A stretch of DNA of 64,000 bases, from the NCBI RefSeq assembly GCF_030010235.1, contig NZ_JASCRS010000004.1, positions 1-64,000 of the forward strand, written 5' to 3'. Below, one piece after another: positions 26,736 through 36,872 of this stretch (position 1 is the first letter of the stretch; each line of letters begins with the position of its first letter). The notes under the pieces are model-generated. The model did not search any database. It worked only from the letters and a program-made list of their open reading frames with translations, and had not been told where the DNA came from. The DNA comes from Leucobacter sp. UT-8R-CII-1-4. GTDB lineage: Bacteria > Actinomycetota > Actinomycetes > Actinomycetales > Microbacteriaceae. The translations under genes and the position numbers were made by a program.

Positions 26736-26975
26736 CTACTTGGCTCGGCGATCCACCTCAAGCAACTCGCCAACCTCGCAATTGAGCACAGTGCAGATCG
26801 CGGTGAGCGTTGAGAACCTTATTGCTTTCGCGCGATCATTCTTGAGCACCGAAAGATTCACAATGCTCACCCCGACTCGCTCGCTGAGTTCGGTGAGGGT
26901 CATATTACGTTCGGCAAGTAGTTCATCGAGGCGACAGTGAATAGCGTGTGTCTCAATGGGTTCTGCGGGGGTCAT
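26736..26975 (-). CDS. Small HTH transcriptional regulator (Xre/YozG type)
   Basis: A 79-residue protein that is almost entirely a helix-turn-helix (LDELLAERNMTLTELSERVGVSIVNLSVLKNDRAKAI split over the two helices). It ends in GELLEVDRRAK. The start overlaps the stop of the DUF2975 gene upstream (ATGA). Such small Xre proteins commonly pair with DUF2975 membrane proteins, and it probably binds the TATCGATA sites ahead of the operon. Confidence 0.88.
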   Translation of the reverse strand: MTPAEPIETHAIHCRLDELLAERNMTLTELSERVGVSIVNLSVLKNDRAKAIRFSTLTAICTVLNCEVGELLEVDRRAK

Positions 26976-27622
26976 ACCAGGCCCTCAGTTTCGTGCTGCA
27001 AGCGGATCGCCCGGCGCAGGGCAACATCAATCAATCCTGACGCAGTGACCGCAAAAAGAAGAATCCAGTACCACGCCCACCATTCGGTGCCACCGCTTGT
27101 GCTGGCGCGTACATCCAGAGCCGCTTCAACGCCGTTCGCTGCCAGGTTCCAACATGCGAACGCGAGAAGGCCGCCGCCCAGAAGTGACCAGGTAAATGCT
27201 CGCATAGTGCGGCTGGTTGACATTGTGAAAAATCGGCCCTGTTGAAAAAGCCACGCAAAACGCACGACGCAGGCAATACCGGCGAGCGCGGTTAGTCCGG
27301 CCGCTCCGATAGCGATCACAAGGCAAATCATCGAGACAGTATTGAGGTCTGGCACGAGCACCTGAAGATGGCTGAGCGTGCCCTGCACAGTGGGAGTGGG
27401 TTGGGTGCTGTCTGTGCTGAAGCTCATGAGCCCCGTCGCGCTTGTCTCTTGCAGCTCGACCGGTAGGTTCCAGATGACGCCGTCAGGGACAAAGGTGCTC
27501 AAGTATTGCCGCACGGTGAGGTAGATCACCGAAACCGATGCGACCGCGCCCATCGCGAGGATGGCGATGGCGTCGGCTCGCACTTTGCGTGGGCTTGGTT
27601 CTTTTGGCAGTGGTGTAGACAT
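26972..27622 (-). CDS. DUF2975 membrane protein (second copy)
   Basis: A 216-residue protein with four transmembrane helices and the C-terminal DUF2975 ending ALRRAIRLQHETEGLV. It starts in a one-base overlap with the preceding gene and overlaps the HTH gene by four bases. It is a diverged tandem paralogue of the upstream gene with the same helix order. Function unknown; the family is thought to act with the small HTH protein. Confidence 0.8.
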   Translation of the reverse strand: MSTPLPKEPSPRKVRADAIAILAMGAVASVSVIYLTVRQYLSTFVPDGVIWNLPVELQETSATGLMSFSTDSTQPTPTVQGTLSHLQVLVPDLNTVSMICLVIAIGAAGLTALAGIACVVRFAWLFQQGRFFTMSTSRTMRAFTWSLLGGGLLAFACWNLAANGVEAALDVRASTSGGTEWWAWYWILLFAVTASGLIDVALRRAIRLQHETEGLV

Positions 27623-28278
27623 TAGATCAGCCCTTCGGTATCGCGCTGCATTCGTTCGCCCGCGGTAAATACTGTGATTACCACCCCGGCGGCAAAGGCG
27701 CCGATGAGGTAGATGGCCGGTTCAATTGAGACAACAGTGTTGTCGATTTCGTTGCCAGTTGCCCAGGCAAGCGCTCCGTTTGCGAGCATGGTGTTGCAGA
27801 GATTTGCGAATGAAAAGCCGAGGAGCCCGGTGAGTGAAGCGGCGACCACAAGTTTCGTGTTGCGCTTGCTGAAGATGCGGCCGCGCATGATCGACAGAGC
27901 GAGCAGCGTGAGGCAGATAGTGATCGCGGCGAGCGTGAGCGTGGTCAGGATCGGGCCTGTGACGCCTGCGACCACGGAGGTGAGTGGCAATTCGGTTGCC
28001 TGAATTTCTGCGGTGCTAATGGCTGCGGGCAGTACCTCCCCATTGCTCAGTGGGATCGCTGCGGTGATATCGACCATTTTGACCATGACGGGCGTGGGGC
28101 CCGGGCGCAGAATCTCGACAATACGAACTACTGAGAGAACTGCCGAGACTATGGTCAGGGCGCCACCCACGATGATCGAGAACCAAAACGCACCGCGATC
28201 GCCTTTGTCCGGCGTGTAGGCAGAGGTGTCTATGGCGGTGCTGGTGGGGGTGCTGGCCGCAGTGTTTGGGGCGCTCAT
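27622..28278 (-). CDS. DUF2975 membrane protein (first copy)
   Basis: A 218-residue protein with about four transmembrane helices and the ending GERMQRDTEGLI, the same terminal motif as its downstream paralogue. First gene of the three-gene unit; its ribosome site AAGGA overlaps the first half of the operator cluster just upstream. Confidence 0.8.
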   Translation of the reverse strand: MSAPNTAASTPTSTAIDTSAYTPDKGDRGAFWFSIIVGGALTIVSAVLSVVRIVEILRPGPTPVMVKMVDITAAIPLSNGEVLPAAISTAEIQATELPLTSVVAGVTGPILTTLTLAAITICLTLLALSIMRGRIFSKRNTKLVVAASLTGLLGFSFANLCNTMLANGALAWATGNEIDNTVVSIEPAIYLIGAFAAGVVITVFTAGERMQRDTEGLI

Positions 28279-28287
28279 AATCAGTTC

Positions 28288-28322
28288 CTTATCGATATTC
28301 GATATTATCGCTTATCGATAAG
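28288..28322. promoter_or_regulatory. Clustered TATCGATA operators of the DUF2975-HTH operon
   Basis: CTTATCGATA at 28288-28297 and the perfect palindrome CTTATCGATAAG at 28311-28322 lie 10-44 bases upstream of the DUF2975 start, with a further TCGATATTATCG between them. The first copy overlaps the ribosome binding site. The likely binder is the small HTH protein of the operon. Confidence 0.65.
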
Positions 28323-28448
28323 TATGCGGGTCGTAAGTTTTGGCTGTCAAGTCAGGTTTGTGAAATGTTTGCGTTCGGCGAGGGATCTGCCTTCGGTGAG
28401 AGAATTTGCCCGGCAGGGCCACTCCGAAGGGAGAACCTGGGCTGGCCG

Positions 28449-28547
28449 CAGTGCCGAAGCAGTGCCGAGCCAGTGCCGAACCAGTGTTGTGCCGGTGCCG
28501 AAGCAGTGCCGAACCAGTGTTGTGCCGGTGTCGCGTCAGCGCGCAGT
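28449..28547. repeat. 11-bp tandem repeat upstream of clpC
   Basis: About nine head-to-tail 11-bp units with consensus CAGTGCCGAAC, several of them degenerate, one helical turn each. A higher-order 33-bp unit is visible: 28471-28503 is repeated almost exactly at 28504-28536. It lies in the 379-bp gap before clpC that otherwise holds only the DUF2975 operators and the clpC leader. An open frame across it is an artefact of the repeat. Confidence 0.8.
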
Positions 28548-28619
28548 GCCGCGTGTGCTGTCACGCCTGCGGCGAACAACCACCCATAGGGCAGCTGCGG
28601 TGCGTAGTCTGTTGCTATC

Positions 28620-28644
28620 GGTCACGCGAACCGCATTCGTGACC
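28620..28644. promoter_or_regulatory. Inverted repeat in the clpC leader
   Basis: GGTCACG and CGTGACC are perfect 7-bp arms with an 11-bp spacer, ending four bases before the GGAGG ribosome site of clpC. The centre also has GCGAAC and TTCG elements resembling parts of ClgR boxes. Either an operator or an RNA hairpin that exposes or hides the ribosome site. Confidence 0.55.
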
Positions 28645-28657
28645 GCATGGAGGAAAG

Positions 28658-31183
<2,526 letters not shown>

Positions 31184-31200
31184 TTCGACGGTCATACAGG

Positions 31201-31230
31201 GGGCGGGTACCGGATCGGTGCCCGCCCTTT
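31201..31230 (+). terminator. Terminator of clpC
   Basis: GGGCGGGTACC pairs with GGTGCCCGCCC (11 bp with one G-U) around a five-base loop and is followed by TTT. It lies 17 bases after the clpC stop. Confidence 0.75.
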
Positions 31231-31270
31231 GTGTTTGTGCGCTCGAATCGCACACGGTTTAGCTAGGGTG

Positions 31271-31340
31271 CAGTGCAGTGCAGTGCAGTGCAGTGCAGTG
31301 CAGTGCAGTGCAGTGCAGTGCAGTTCAGTTCAGCTCAGAG
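31271..31340. repeat. CAGTG pentanucleotide microsatellite
   Basis: Ten perfect tandem copies of CAGTG at 31271-31320 are followed by four decayed copies (CAGTT, CAGTT, CAGCT, CAGAG). It lies in the 202-bp gap between clpC and argA, 45 bases before the argA start. Pure pentamer runs of this length tend to change copy number by slippage. Confidence 0.95.
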
Positions 31341-31385
31341 CGTGCGCCGCGCGAAGCACCTGTCTCAAAGTTGTAGGCTTGGCGC

Positions 31386-31910
31386 ATGACATCCGCAGCT
31401 TCCCAGGTTCGGGTGCGCCGCGCGCGCACCAGTGACGTCTCGGCAATGGTCGAGCTCATGGCGCCCCTGGTTGAGCGACGAATCTTGCTCGGTAAAGACC
31501 TCGTTGAACTCTATGGTGCAGTGCCCGAGTTCATGGTCGCGGTCGACTCGAACGATCGTGTCATCGGCTACGGTGCAGTGCACGTGATGTGGGAGAACCT
31601 AGGAGAAGTACGCACTCTTGGCGTTTCAGAAGAGTGGCTGGGTCGCGGTGTCGGTCACCTGCTGCTCGACTCGATTGAGCAGCAAGCACGCGAACTCGGC
31701 TTGACTCAGCTGTTCTGCCTGACATTTGAGGTCGACTTTTTTGAACGACATGGTTTTAGCGCTGTGTCTGAAGACACTCAGCTGGTTGCCGCCGAAGTGT
31801 ATGCCGAGCTCTTACGCTCGACAGACGAAGGTGTTGCCGAGTTCCTGGACCTTGCCAGGGTAAAGCCAAATACGCTCGGGAACACGCGCATGGTGAAGCG
31901 ACTCTCGTGA
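31386..31910 (+). CDS. argA: Amino-acid N-acetyltransferase (N-acetylglutamate synthase, short type)
   Basis: A 174-residue single GNAT domain protein of the short actinobacterial ArgA type. It contains EVRTLGVSEEWLGRGVGHLLLDSIEQQA (acetyl-CoA site) and the characteristic FCLTFEVDFFERHGF, as in GNAT-type N-acetylglutamate synthases. It would make N-acetylglutamate, the first step of arginine biosynthesis. The start ATG at 31386 lies just after the microsatellite. Confidence 0.85.
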   Translation: MTSAASQVRVRRARTSDVSAMVELMAPLVERRILLGKDLVELYGAVPEFMVAVDSNDRVIGYGAVHVMWENLGEVRTLGVSEEWLGRGVGHLLLDSIEQQARELGLTQLFCLTFEVDFFERHGFSAVSEDTQLVAAEVYAELLRSTDEGVAEFLDLARVKPNTLGNTRMVKRLS

Positions 31911-31967
31911 TTCCTAGGCGGTAGCCTGGCCCTAGCGCGACCTCAACGCGCCACGAAAGGCGGTCAC

Positions 31968-32594
31968 GTGTCTGGATGGAAAGAGCCGGTTGGTCCTGAA
32001 AAGAAGGCCGTCTACGTTCGTCGCCGTCTCATCGTGCTCGGCACCCTGCTGGCCGTAATCGTTTTTGTGGTGCTCGTGATCTGGAAACCCGGCTCCTCGG
32101 GTGGCGCAGCCTCTGCTCCAGAGGTCGAGCTACCGAAAGAAATTGTCGCCGCAGACAAAACACAAAACCCTCAGATCAAGGCTGGCGAGCTTCCAGCCTG
32201 CGCTGCTGGAGCGCTCAACGTGACGCCCCTACTCGACCGAGACAGTTATGCCGCAGGCGAGCTGCCGCTCCTGAGTCTTCGCGTAGAAAACATCGGTGAC
32301 GAGAAGTGCGAAGCGCAGCTTGGCACTTCGGGTATGACGTTTACCATCACGAGCGGATCGGACGAAGTGTGGCGATCCACCGATTGCCAGGTAAACCCAG
32401 ACTCTCGCACAGTGATTCTCGAGCCCAAAAAGCCGCTGGAAACCGAAGCCATCACCTGGGACCGCACGAGAAGCAGCCCCGAAAGCTGCGAGATCACTCG
32501 AGATCAGGTCGATGCTGACGGTGCGACGTACCACCTCAAGGTGAGCGCCGCAGGTGTACAGAGTTCTGGCACCTCGTCATTCTTGCTGTATTAA
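31968..32594 (+). CDS. Membrane-anchored extracellular protein, unknown
   Basis: A 208-residue protein with a basic cytoplasmic start (VYVRRR), one transmembrane helix at about 23-43 and an extracellular beta-rich domain with four Cys. The domain (YAAGELPLLSLRVENIGDEKCEAQLG, then WRSTDCQVNPDSRTV and SCEITRDQV) looks like an immunoglobulin-like fold. I do not recognise a function. The GTG start at 31968 follows AAAGGCGG. Confidence 0.75.
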   Translation: MSGWKEPVGPEKKAVYVRRRLIVLGTLLAVIVFVVLVIWKPGSSGGAASAPEVELPKEIVAADKTQNPQIKAGELPACAAGALNVTPLLDRDSYAAGELPLLSLRVENIGDEKCEAQLGTSGMTFTITSGSDEVWRSTDCQVNPDSRTVILEPKKPLETEAITWDRTRSSPESCEITRDQVDADGATYHLKVSAAGVQSSGTSSFLLY

Positions 32595-32701
32595 CGAAGC
32601 CGCGCCGAGCACTCCTCATTTCGACGTGCGAGCTGGTAGTTTGTCCCTTTTCTTTGACCAAACTATTCCGGTGTCGGGATCTGCCGAGTATCTTCTGAAG
32701 T

Positions 32702-32872
32702 ATGGAGAAAAAACGAGCATCAGAGACCGGTATTCGTGTCGAAATCAACGAGGGCGAAAACGAGGCAGTCGCGGTTGATGCGCTCGTAGACGACTTTCTT
32801 CATGGTGATATGAAGAAAGTGCTGAAAGATCTGCACGAACCAGCTGGCGAGGACGAAACAAGCGCAAAGTAG
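32702..32872 (+). CDS. Small acidic protein, putative
   Basis: A 56-residue acidic ORF starting MEKKRASETG and ending AGEDETSAK. It has no Cys or membrane segment. The ribosome site is weak. Codon use is like that of the neighbours and the gap would otherwise be long. It may be a real small protein, but I cannot confirm it. Confidence 0.4.
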   Translation: MEKKRASETGIRVEINEGENEAVAVDALVDDFLHGDMKKVLKDLHEPAGEDETSAK

Positions 32873-32964
32873 TTTGCTCTAGCTCCAGATAGCATGGAGG
32901 TACCTGCCGAGGTGCCTCCTGGCACTTTTCGGCGACGTGTCTACGCGCGCATAGGAGTGCTGCA

Positions 32965-34020
32965 ATGAATGCCGTCTCGGGCCCCAACCCTCGAAAGCTC
33001 ACGCGTGAAGAGGGTGATCAGCTCGCGCGCGCAAAAAATGCTGCGCTTTGGATTGGCCTGATTCTGCCGCTTCTCGCGGTGACGATCACGACCGTGCTGG
33101 TGATCATTTGGTTGCCGCGCCTGCCAGATCCGGCCGCTACCCACTGGAGCGGCATGGGTAAGCCCGATGGGTTCGGACCGCCGATTACTTATGTCTGGCT
33201 GAGCGTTGGCATTGGCTACGGTATGACCCTGCTGATGTGGCTAATGGTCTGGTTCACGGGACTCAAACCGAACGCGCCGATCTGGTCACCACTGCATCGT
33301 TTCATGGCGGCGTTTACTGCCGGGTTCGCGGTGTTCTTTAGCGTGAACAATGTGGCCTCTGTCGCGATGCAGCTCGACCTGTCAAGCGCGACCGAAGCGC
33401 CGGCCATTGGCGGATTGATGTTGCTGAGCTTCGCGACCTGGATTGTCGTTGGGCTGATTGCTTGGTTTGTGCAGCCGAATGTGAAGATTTCTGCAACCGC
33501 CGACGGCAGCGGAATAGAAGCTGAACCGCTTGCGAAAAATGAAAGAGTGCGCTGGACCGGTGTAACACGTCCTGGGCGGACATATTTCTGGGTGACCGGC
33601 GCAGCACTGGTGGTTGTTGCATTCAGTGCTGTACTGATGTTTATTTGGCCAACGGGAGTGGCGCCACGCGTGTTGACTATCGCCATCACCATCCTGATGC
33701 TGGTGTTCTGCACAATGTGTGCTGCGTTTCACGTTCGCATTGACGCGAACGGTTTGGAAGCGCGCTCGATTCTGGGCTGGCCCGTGTTTCGGGTTCCTGC
33801 CTCGGACATTGCTCGGGTTGAGTCTCGGCAGATCAACCCATTCGCTGAGTTTGGCGGTTGGGGCATTCGATGGATGCCGGGTCAGACCGCACTGGCCTTG
33901 CGCACCGGTGAGGGCCTGATCATCACACGCAAGAGTGGGCGCGTGTTTGCGATCACACTTGACGATTCAGAGCGCGCAGCAGCAACGCTCGCGTCGGCAA
34001 TGCAGGAGGCAACACGATGA
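32965..34020 (+). CDS. DUF1648 membrane protein
   Basis: A 351-residue protein with about six transmembrane helices. The N-terminal DUF1648 mark is WLPRLPDPAATHWSGMGKPD (residues about 49-68). A soluble domain with a PH-like strand pattern follows the last helices (GLEARSILGWPVFRVPASDIARVE). It overlaps the CPBP gene by four bases. Function unknown; the pair is a common membrane unit in actinobacteria. Confidence 0.85.
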   Translation: MNAVSGPNPRKLTREEGDQLARAKNAALWIGLILPLLAVTITTVLVIIWLPRLPDPAATHWSGMGKPDGFGPPITYVWLSVGIGYGMTLLMWLMVWFTGLKPNAPIWSPLHRFMAAFTAGFAVFFSVNNVASVAMQLDLSSATEAPAIGGLMLLSFATWIVVGLIAWFVQPNVKISATADGSGIEAEPLAKNERVRWTGVTRPGRTYFWVTGAALVVVAFSAVLMFIWPTGVAPRVLTIAITILMLVFCTMCAAFHVRIDANGLEARSILGWPVFRVPASDIARVESRQINPFAEFGGWGIRWMPGQTALALRTGEGLIITRKSGRVFAITLDDSERAAATLASAMQEATR

Positions 34021-34985
34021 GTAAGAAAACTCCACTCGCGGCAGTGATCGTGTTCATCGCCGTTGCGTTCGGGCTCGCCTGGCTGGTCGCATTGCCGCTC
34101 TGGCTGATGGACCGGAGCCTGCCAAGTTATTCCATCCTGTACGTCATCACGGCGAGCGCCATGATGATGACCCCTGCCATCGCGATGCTGGTCGCGGTGT
34201 TTGTGATGAAAACGCCGCGCACGGAACGCGCTCGTTTCTTGGGGCTTTGGCCGCTGCGGCCAGCAAAACGTGTGGTGTGGTTTATGGTGGCTGCGATCTT
34301 CGCACCAACCCTGCTCGCCCTATTCAGCCTGATGATCGCGGCGATGTTCGGCTGGGTGAAACTTGACCCGGTGCACTTCTCTGGATTCCAAGAGCTTTTG
34401 AACACGCAGCTTGCTGCACTCGACGAAAGCACTGCCGAACTGGCACGCTCCTCAATGCCGCCGGTCGGACTGCTTGTGGCGATGCAATTTCTGATGATCC
34501 CGTTCGGTGCGCTCTTCAACTCGATCTTGGCGTTTGGTGAAGAAATCGGTTGGCGCGGCTGGCTACAGCCAGCGCTCCGCCCTCTCGGGGTGTGGCCCTC
34601 GCTAATTGCTACCGGCGTGATCTGGGGGTTGTGGCACACCCCACTCATCCTGCTTGGGCACAACTTTCAACGCTATGACTGGACAGGTGTAGCGCTTATG
34701 GTCGGCGGCTGCGTCGCCTGGGGAATGTTCTTTGGCTGGTTGCGATTGCGCAGCGGATCGGTCTGGCCTGCGGTCATTGCACACGGATCTCTCAATGCTT
34801 CGGCCGGCATCGTCACAGTATTGGTGGCGGCCGGCGCAGATATTGACCCGATACTGACCAACCCACTCGGACCCTCGGGCTGGATTGCCCTGGGCCTCTT
34901 AGTGTTGGTGCTCGCGCTGCTCGGTCAGTTCAAGAAAGAACCCGAGCTGGCGCGGAAGATCGTGCCTACGATCCAAACCCAGTAG
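34017..34985 (+). CDS. CPBP family intramembrane glutamic endopeptidase
   Basis: A 322-residue Rce1/CPBP-type protein with about eight transmembrane helices. Motif 1 is GEEIGWRGWLQP (catalytic Glu pair), motif 2 GLWHTPLILLGH, motif 3 HGSLNASAG. Family members cleave or bind membrane peptides, and in bacteria some process bacteriocin or prenylated peptides. It starts within an ATGA overlap with the DUF1648 gene. Confidence 0.9.
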   Translation: MSKKTPLAAVIVFIAVAFGLAWLVALPLWLMDRSLPSYSILYVITASAMMMTPAIAMLVAVFVMKTPRTERARFLGLWPLRPAKRVVWFMVAAIFAPTLLALFSLMIAAMFGWVKLDPVHFSGFQELLNTQLAALDESTAELARSSMPPVGLLVAMQFLMIPFGALFNSILAFGEEIGWRGWLQPALRPLGVWPSLIATGVIWGLWHTPLILLGHNFQRYDWTGVALMVGGCVAWGMFFGWLRLRSGSVWPAVIAHGSLNASAGIVTVLVAAGADIDPILTNPLGPSGWIALGLLVLVLALLGQFKKEPELARKIVPTIQTQ

Positions 34986-34995
34986 ACGCAGTAAA

Positions 34996-35028
34996 CCCCG
35001 CCTGCTGAGACAAGCCAAGCAGGCGGGG
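34996..35028. terminator. Terminator between CPBP gene and luxS
   Basis: CCCCGCCTGCT and AGCAGGCGGGG form an 11-bp stem with an 11-base loop. On the minus strand TTT follows, so it ends luxS and may also serve the plus-strand gene. Confidence 0.75.
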
Positions 35029-35065
35029 CCGGGTGAATGCAGTCGGCTGAGTAGTTGTGGCCGGG

Positions 35066-35557
35066 CTAGACGACGACCGCGCGATCAAATGCATCAATGC
35101 TGATGCCCTGAGCCAGCACAAGCTTGCACCACTCGCGCGCCGAGTGCAGCGAATGATCACGGTAATTGCCGCAGCTCACCGCATCGGTTCCCGGGACATC
35201 TGCCCAGGTGATTCGCTCCGCGATGTCTGCAAGCGATTCCTTGATCGCAGTTGCGACCTCGAGGGGAGTGGCCTCGCCCCAAAGAATCAAGTGAAATCCG
35301 GTGCGGCAACCAAACGGAGAGATATCAATTACGCCGTCGAGTCTGGTGCGCAAAAGCCCGGCAATCGTGTGCTCAATAGTGTGCAGGCCTGCGGTAGGGA
35401 TTTCTCCCTTGTTCGGTTGCACCAAACGAATGTCGTAATTCGTGATGGCATCGCCCTTCGGGCCGTGCTCCACCGCGATTTTGCGCACGTACGGTGCCCG
35501 CACCTTTGTGTGGTCGAGTTGAAAACTCTCAACCTCAGCAAGTTCAACGTCGCCCAT
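35066..35557 (-). CDS. luxS: S-ribosylhomocysteine lyase
   Basis: A 163-residue LuxS. The zinc site is visible: HTIEH (residues about 57-61), then the Cys in [16 protein letters not shown]-like start ([10 protein letters not shown]) and [10 protein letters not shown] complete the family pattern. It splits S-ribosylhomocysteine into homocysteine and the AI-2 precursor DPD. An upstream GTG adds 13 residues, but ATG at 35557 has AAGGA six bases before it and gives the standard length. Methyl-cycle recycling is sufficient reason for its presence; signalling is not implied. Confidence 0.95.
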   Translation of the reverse strand: MGDVELAEVESFQLDHTKVRAPYVRKIAVEHGPKGDAITNYDIRLVQPNKGEIPTAGLHTIEHTIAGLLRTRLDGVIDISPFGCRTGFHLILWGEATPLEVATAIKESLADIAERITWADVPGTDAVSCGNYRDHSLHSAREWCKLVLAQGISIDAFDRAVVV

Positions 35558-35665
35558 TGCTGAATCCTTCGTCTCGCCGGGCGCGGTCGTGCACACGAAG
35601 CCGATGCCCTTGTTGGTCAGTGTTGCCCCAACGCTACGCGATCCAACGCGCGAATCGAAGGAAAG

Positions 35666-35923
35666 TTACGCAGCGGTGCGAGTCAGCGAAATATTTGCGG
35701 TTGCGCTGCTGCTGCCACCGCGCTCGATGCGCACGTCCCAGCCGCGATTCGACAGGGTGTCGAGATCTTGGCTTGCGCCAGCGAGCGAGTCAGTCTCGAC
35801 CAGGTAGAGGGTGCGGCCTGCCGAGCGGTAGACGCTGCGGTGCTGTGCCCAGCCTGGAATGCGTGGCGATCCGTCGCCGAGCTCGTGGTACGGGGTGCGA
35901 AGTGTAGTGATGTTGTTTGTCAT
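35666..35923 (-). CDS. Small hypothetical protein
   Basis: An 85-residue soluble protein beginning MTNNITTLRTPYHELGD. AAAGGA precedes the ATG at 35923 at a good distance, so the longer open frame is not used. The ending WDVRIERGGSSSATANISLTRTAA suggests a beta-rich fold. No domain recognised. It lies between luxS and mtn but in its own transcription unit. Confidence 0.65.
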   Translation of the reverse strand: MTNNITTLRTPYHELGDGSPRIPGWAQHRSVYRSAGRTLYLVETDSLAGASQDLDTLSNRGWDVRIERGGSSSATANISLTRTAA

Positions 35924-35960
35924 GATGGTCCTTTCGAGGCGCAGTGTGCGCCGAATGTCA

Positions 35961-35980
35961 CGACCTGTGTATTGAGGTCG
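35961..35980. promoter_or_regulatory. Inverted repeat upstream of the small hypothetical gene
   Basis: CGACCT and AGGTCG are perfect 6-bp arms with an 8-bp spacer, 38 bases before the minus-strand start at 35923. Weak operator candidate. The rest of the gap to mtn (376 bp) holds the CRP-like site and the mtn leader; I see no riboswitch fold in it. Confidence 0.35.
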
Positions 35981-36060
35981 ATTCTGGATCGTCAATGCAT
36001 CGGGCGAGTGAATGCCGGGTTACGATCCGACTCGTCCCAGTGAAACTTCGGGAGAGCCAT

Positions 36061-36076
36061 TGTGACGAATGTCACG
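36061..36076. promoter_or_regulatory. CRP/GlxR-like site
   Basis: TGTGACGAATGTCACG matches TGTGA-N6-TCACA at nine of ten positions. It lies between the divergent small hypothetical gene and mtn, about 240 bases before the mtn start. Binding by a cAMP receptor protein is inference. Confidence 0.5.
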
Positions 36077-36299
36077 GCTGACTGTGTTGTCAGTGAGCAG
36101 GTGCTGATTGGAGTAGCTGGTATGCGTCCCTCGATGGACGACGCGCCAAAATCGCACGCTCAACCGTTCATCGTACAGGAATGTTTTCGAAATTGCTAGG
36201 ATGAATTGTTCTGGCCACCCTCTTCGGCTGGAAATTTCTAGATTTCAGAGGGCACGTTCTGATGCCAACTGTCAATGCTCGTGTCTCAGGAGGTGCCGG

Positions 36300-36869
36300 G
36301 TGACCGGATCAACGCTGCTCGTATTTGCTCACGCTGATGAAGCGGAATGCTTCATTGAAGCAGGGGTGCCGCATCTCATTACCGGCGTGGGCAAAATCAA
36401 CGCCACTCTGAACCTGACTCAGGCAATTCTTGAAGCAGGACCCGAAAACCTTGAACGCGTAGTAGTGCTCGGCACCGCAGGCGCAATCAGCGATGAGGCG
36501 CGCCTCGATACGGTCTACCAGGTTGACGCGGTAGTGCAGCACGACTACTCGCTGCCTTCGCCGAAGGTGATGCCTGCCGGGGCGATTATTGCGCCGAATA
36601 CTGCCGCTATCGCTACCGGCGACGTTTTTGTGCAGAACGATTCGCAACGCGAAAACATTGCGGCGCTCGGCGCAAGCATCGTTGACATGGAGAGCTACGC
36701 CTATGCCGTAGTTTGTGAAAAGCTGCGGGTGCCGTTGCAACTGTTCAAGGTGCCTTCTGACTTTGCCGACAGCTCAACTACTCAAGATGAGTGGGATGGC
36801 GTCGTGCTTTCAAAGAGCCGTCAGCTGTATGAATTTGTGGCGGAATTTATGCCTGAACTGTTACCGTGA
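36300..36869 (+). CDS. mtn: 5'-methylthioadenosine/S-adenosylhomocysteine nucleosidase
   Basis: A 189-residue nucleoside phosphorylase-fold protein. It has VGKINATLNLT, VVVLGTAGAI, GDVFVQN, then VDMESYAYA (the catalytic-site Met and Glu) and KVPSDFADSS, whose Asp protonates the base. MTAN hydrolyses SAH to S-ribosylhomocysteine, the LuxS substrate. GTG at 36300 follows a perfect AGGAGGT; an in-frame ATG at 36201 would add 33 unlikely residues. It is shorter than E. coli Mtn by about 40 residues. Confidence 0.85.
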   Translation: MTGSTLLVFAHADEAECFIEAGVPHLITGVGKINATLNLTQAILEAGPENLERVVVLGTAGAISDEARLDTVYQVDAVVQHDYSLPSPKVMPAGAIIAPNTAAIATGDVFVQNDSQRENIAALGASIVDMESYAYAVVCEKLRVPLQLFKVPSDFADSSTTQDEWDGVVLSKSRQLYEFVAEFMPELLP

Positions 36870-36872
36870 GGC

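Noticed and set aside
26736-28278. Toxin-antitoxin or phage immunity system
   Set aside because: The HTH protein and the DUF2975 pair lack toxin motifs; the pairing is a known membrane-protein/regulator association.
28449-28547. CRISPR array
   Set aside because: Units are 11 bp, contiguous and without unique spacers; no cas genes nearby.
31229-31435. ORF across the CAGTG repeat
   Set aside because: Encodes only the repeat product VQCSA; overlaps the argA start; no ribosome site.
34017-34985. Bacteriocin processing cluster around the CPBP protein
   Set aside because: No precursor-like small ORF or ABC exporter nearby; DUF1648-CPBP pairs are common without such genes.
35066-35557. Quorum-sensing locus
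   Set aside because: LuxS alone serves the methyl cycle; no receptor or import genes for AI-2 in the window.
36035-36299. SAM or SAH riboswitch before mtn
   Set aside because: I could not find the conserved paired core of any known class; only short hairpins.
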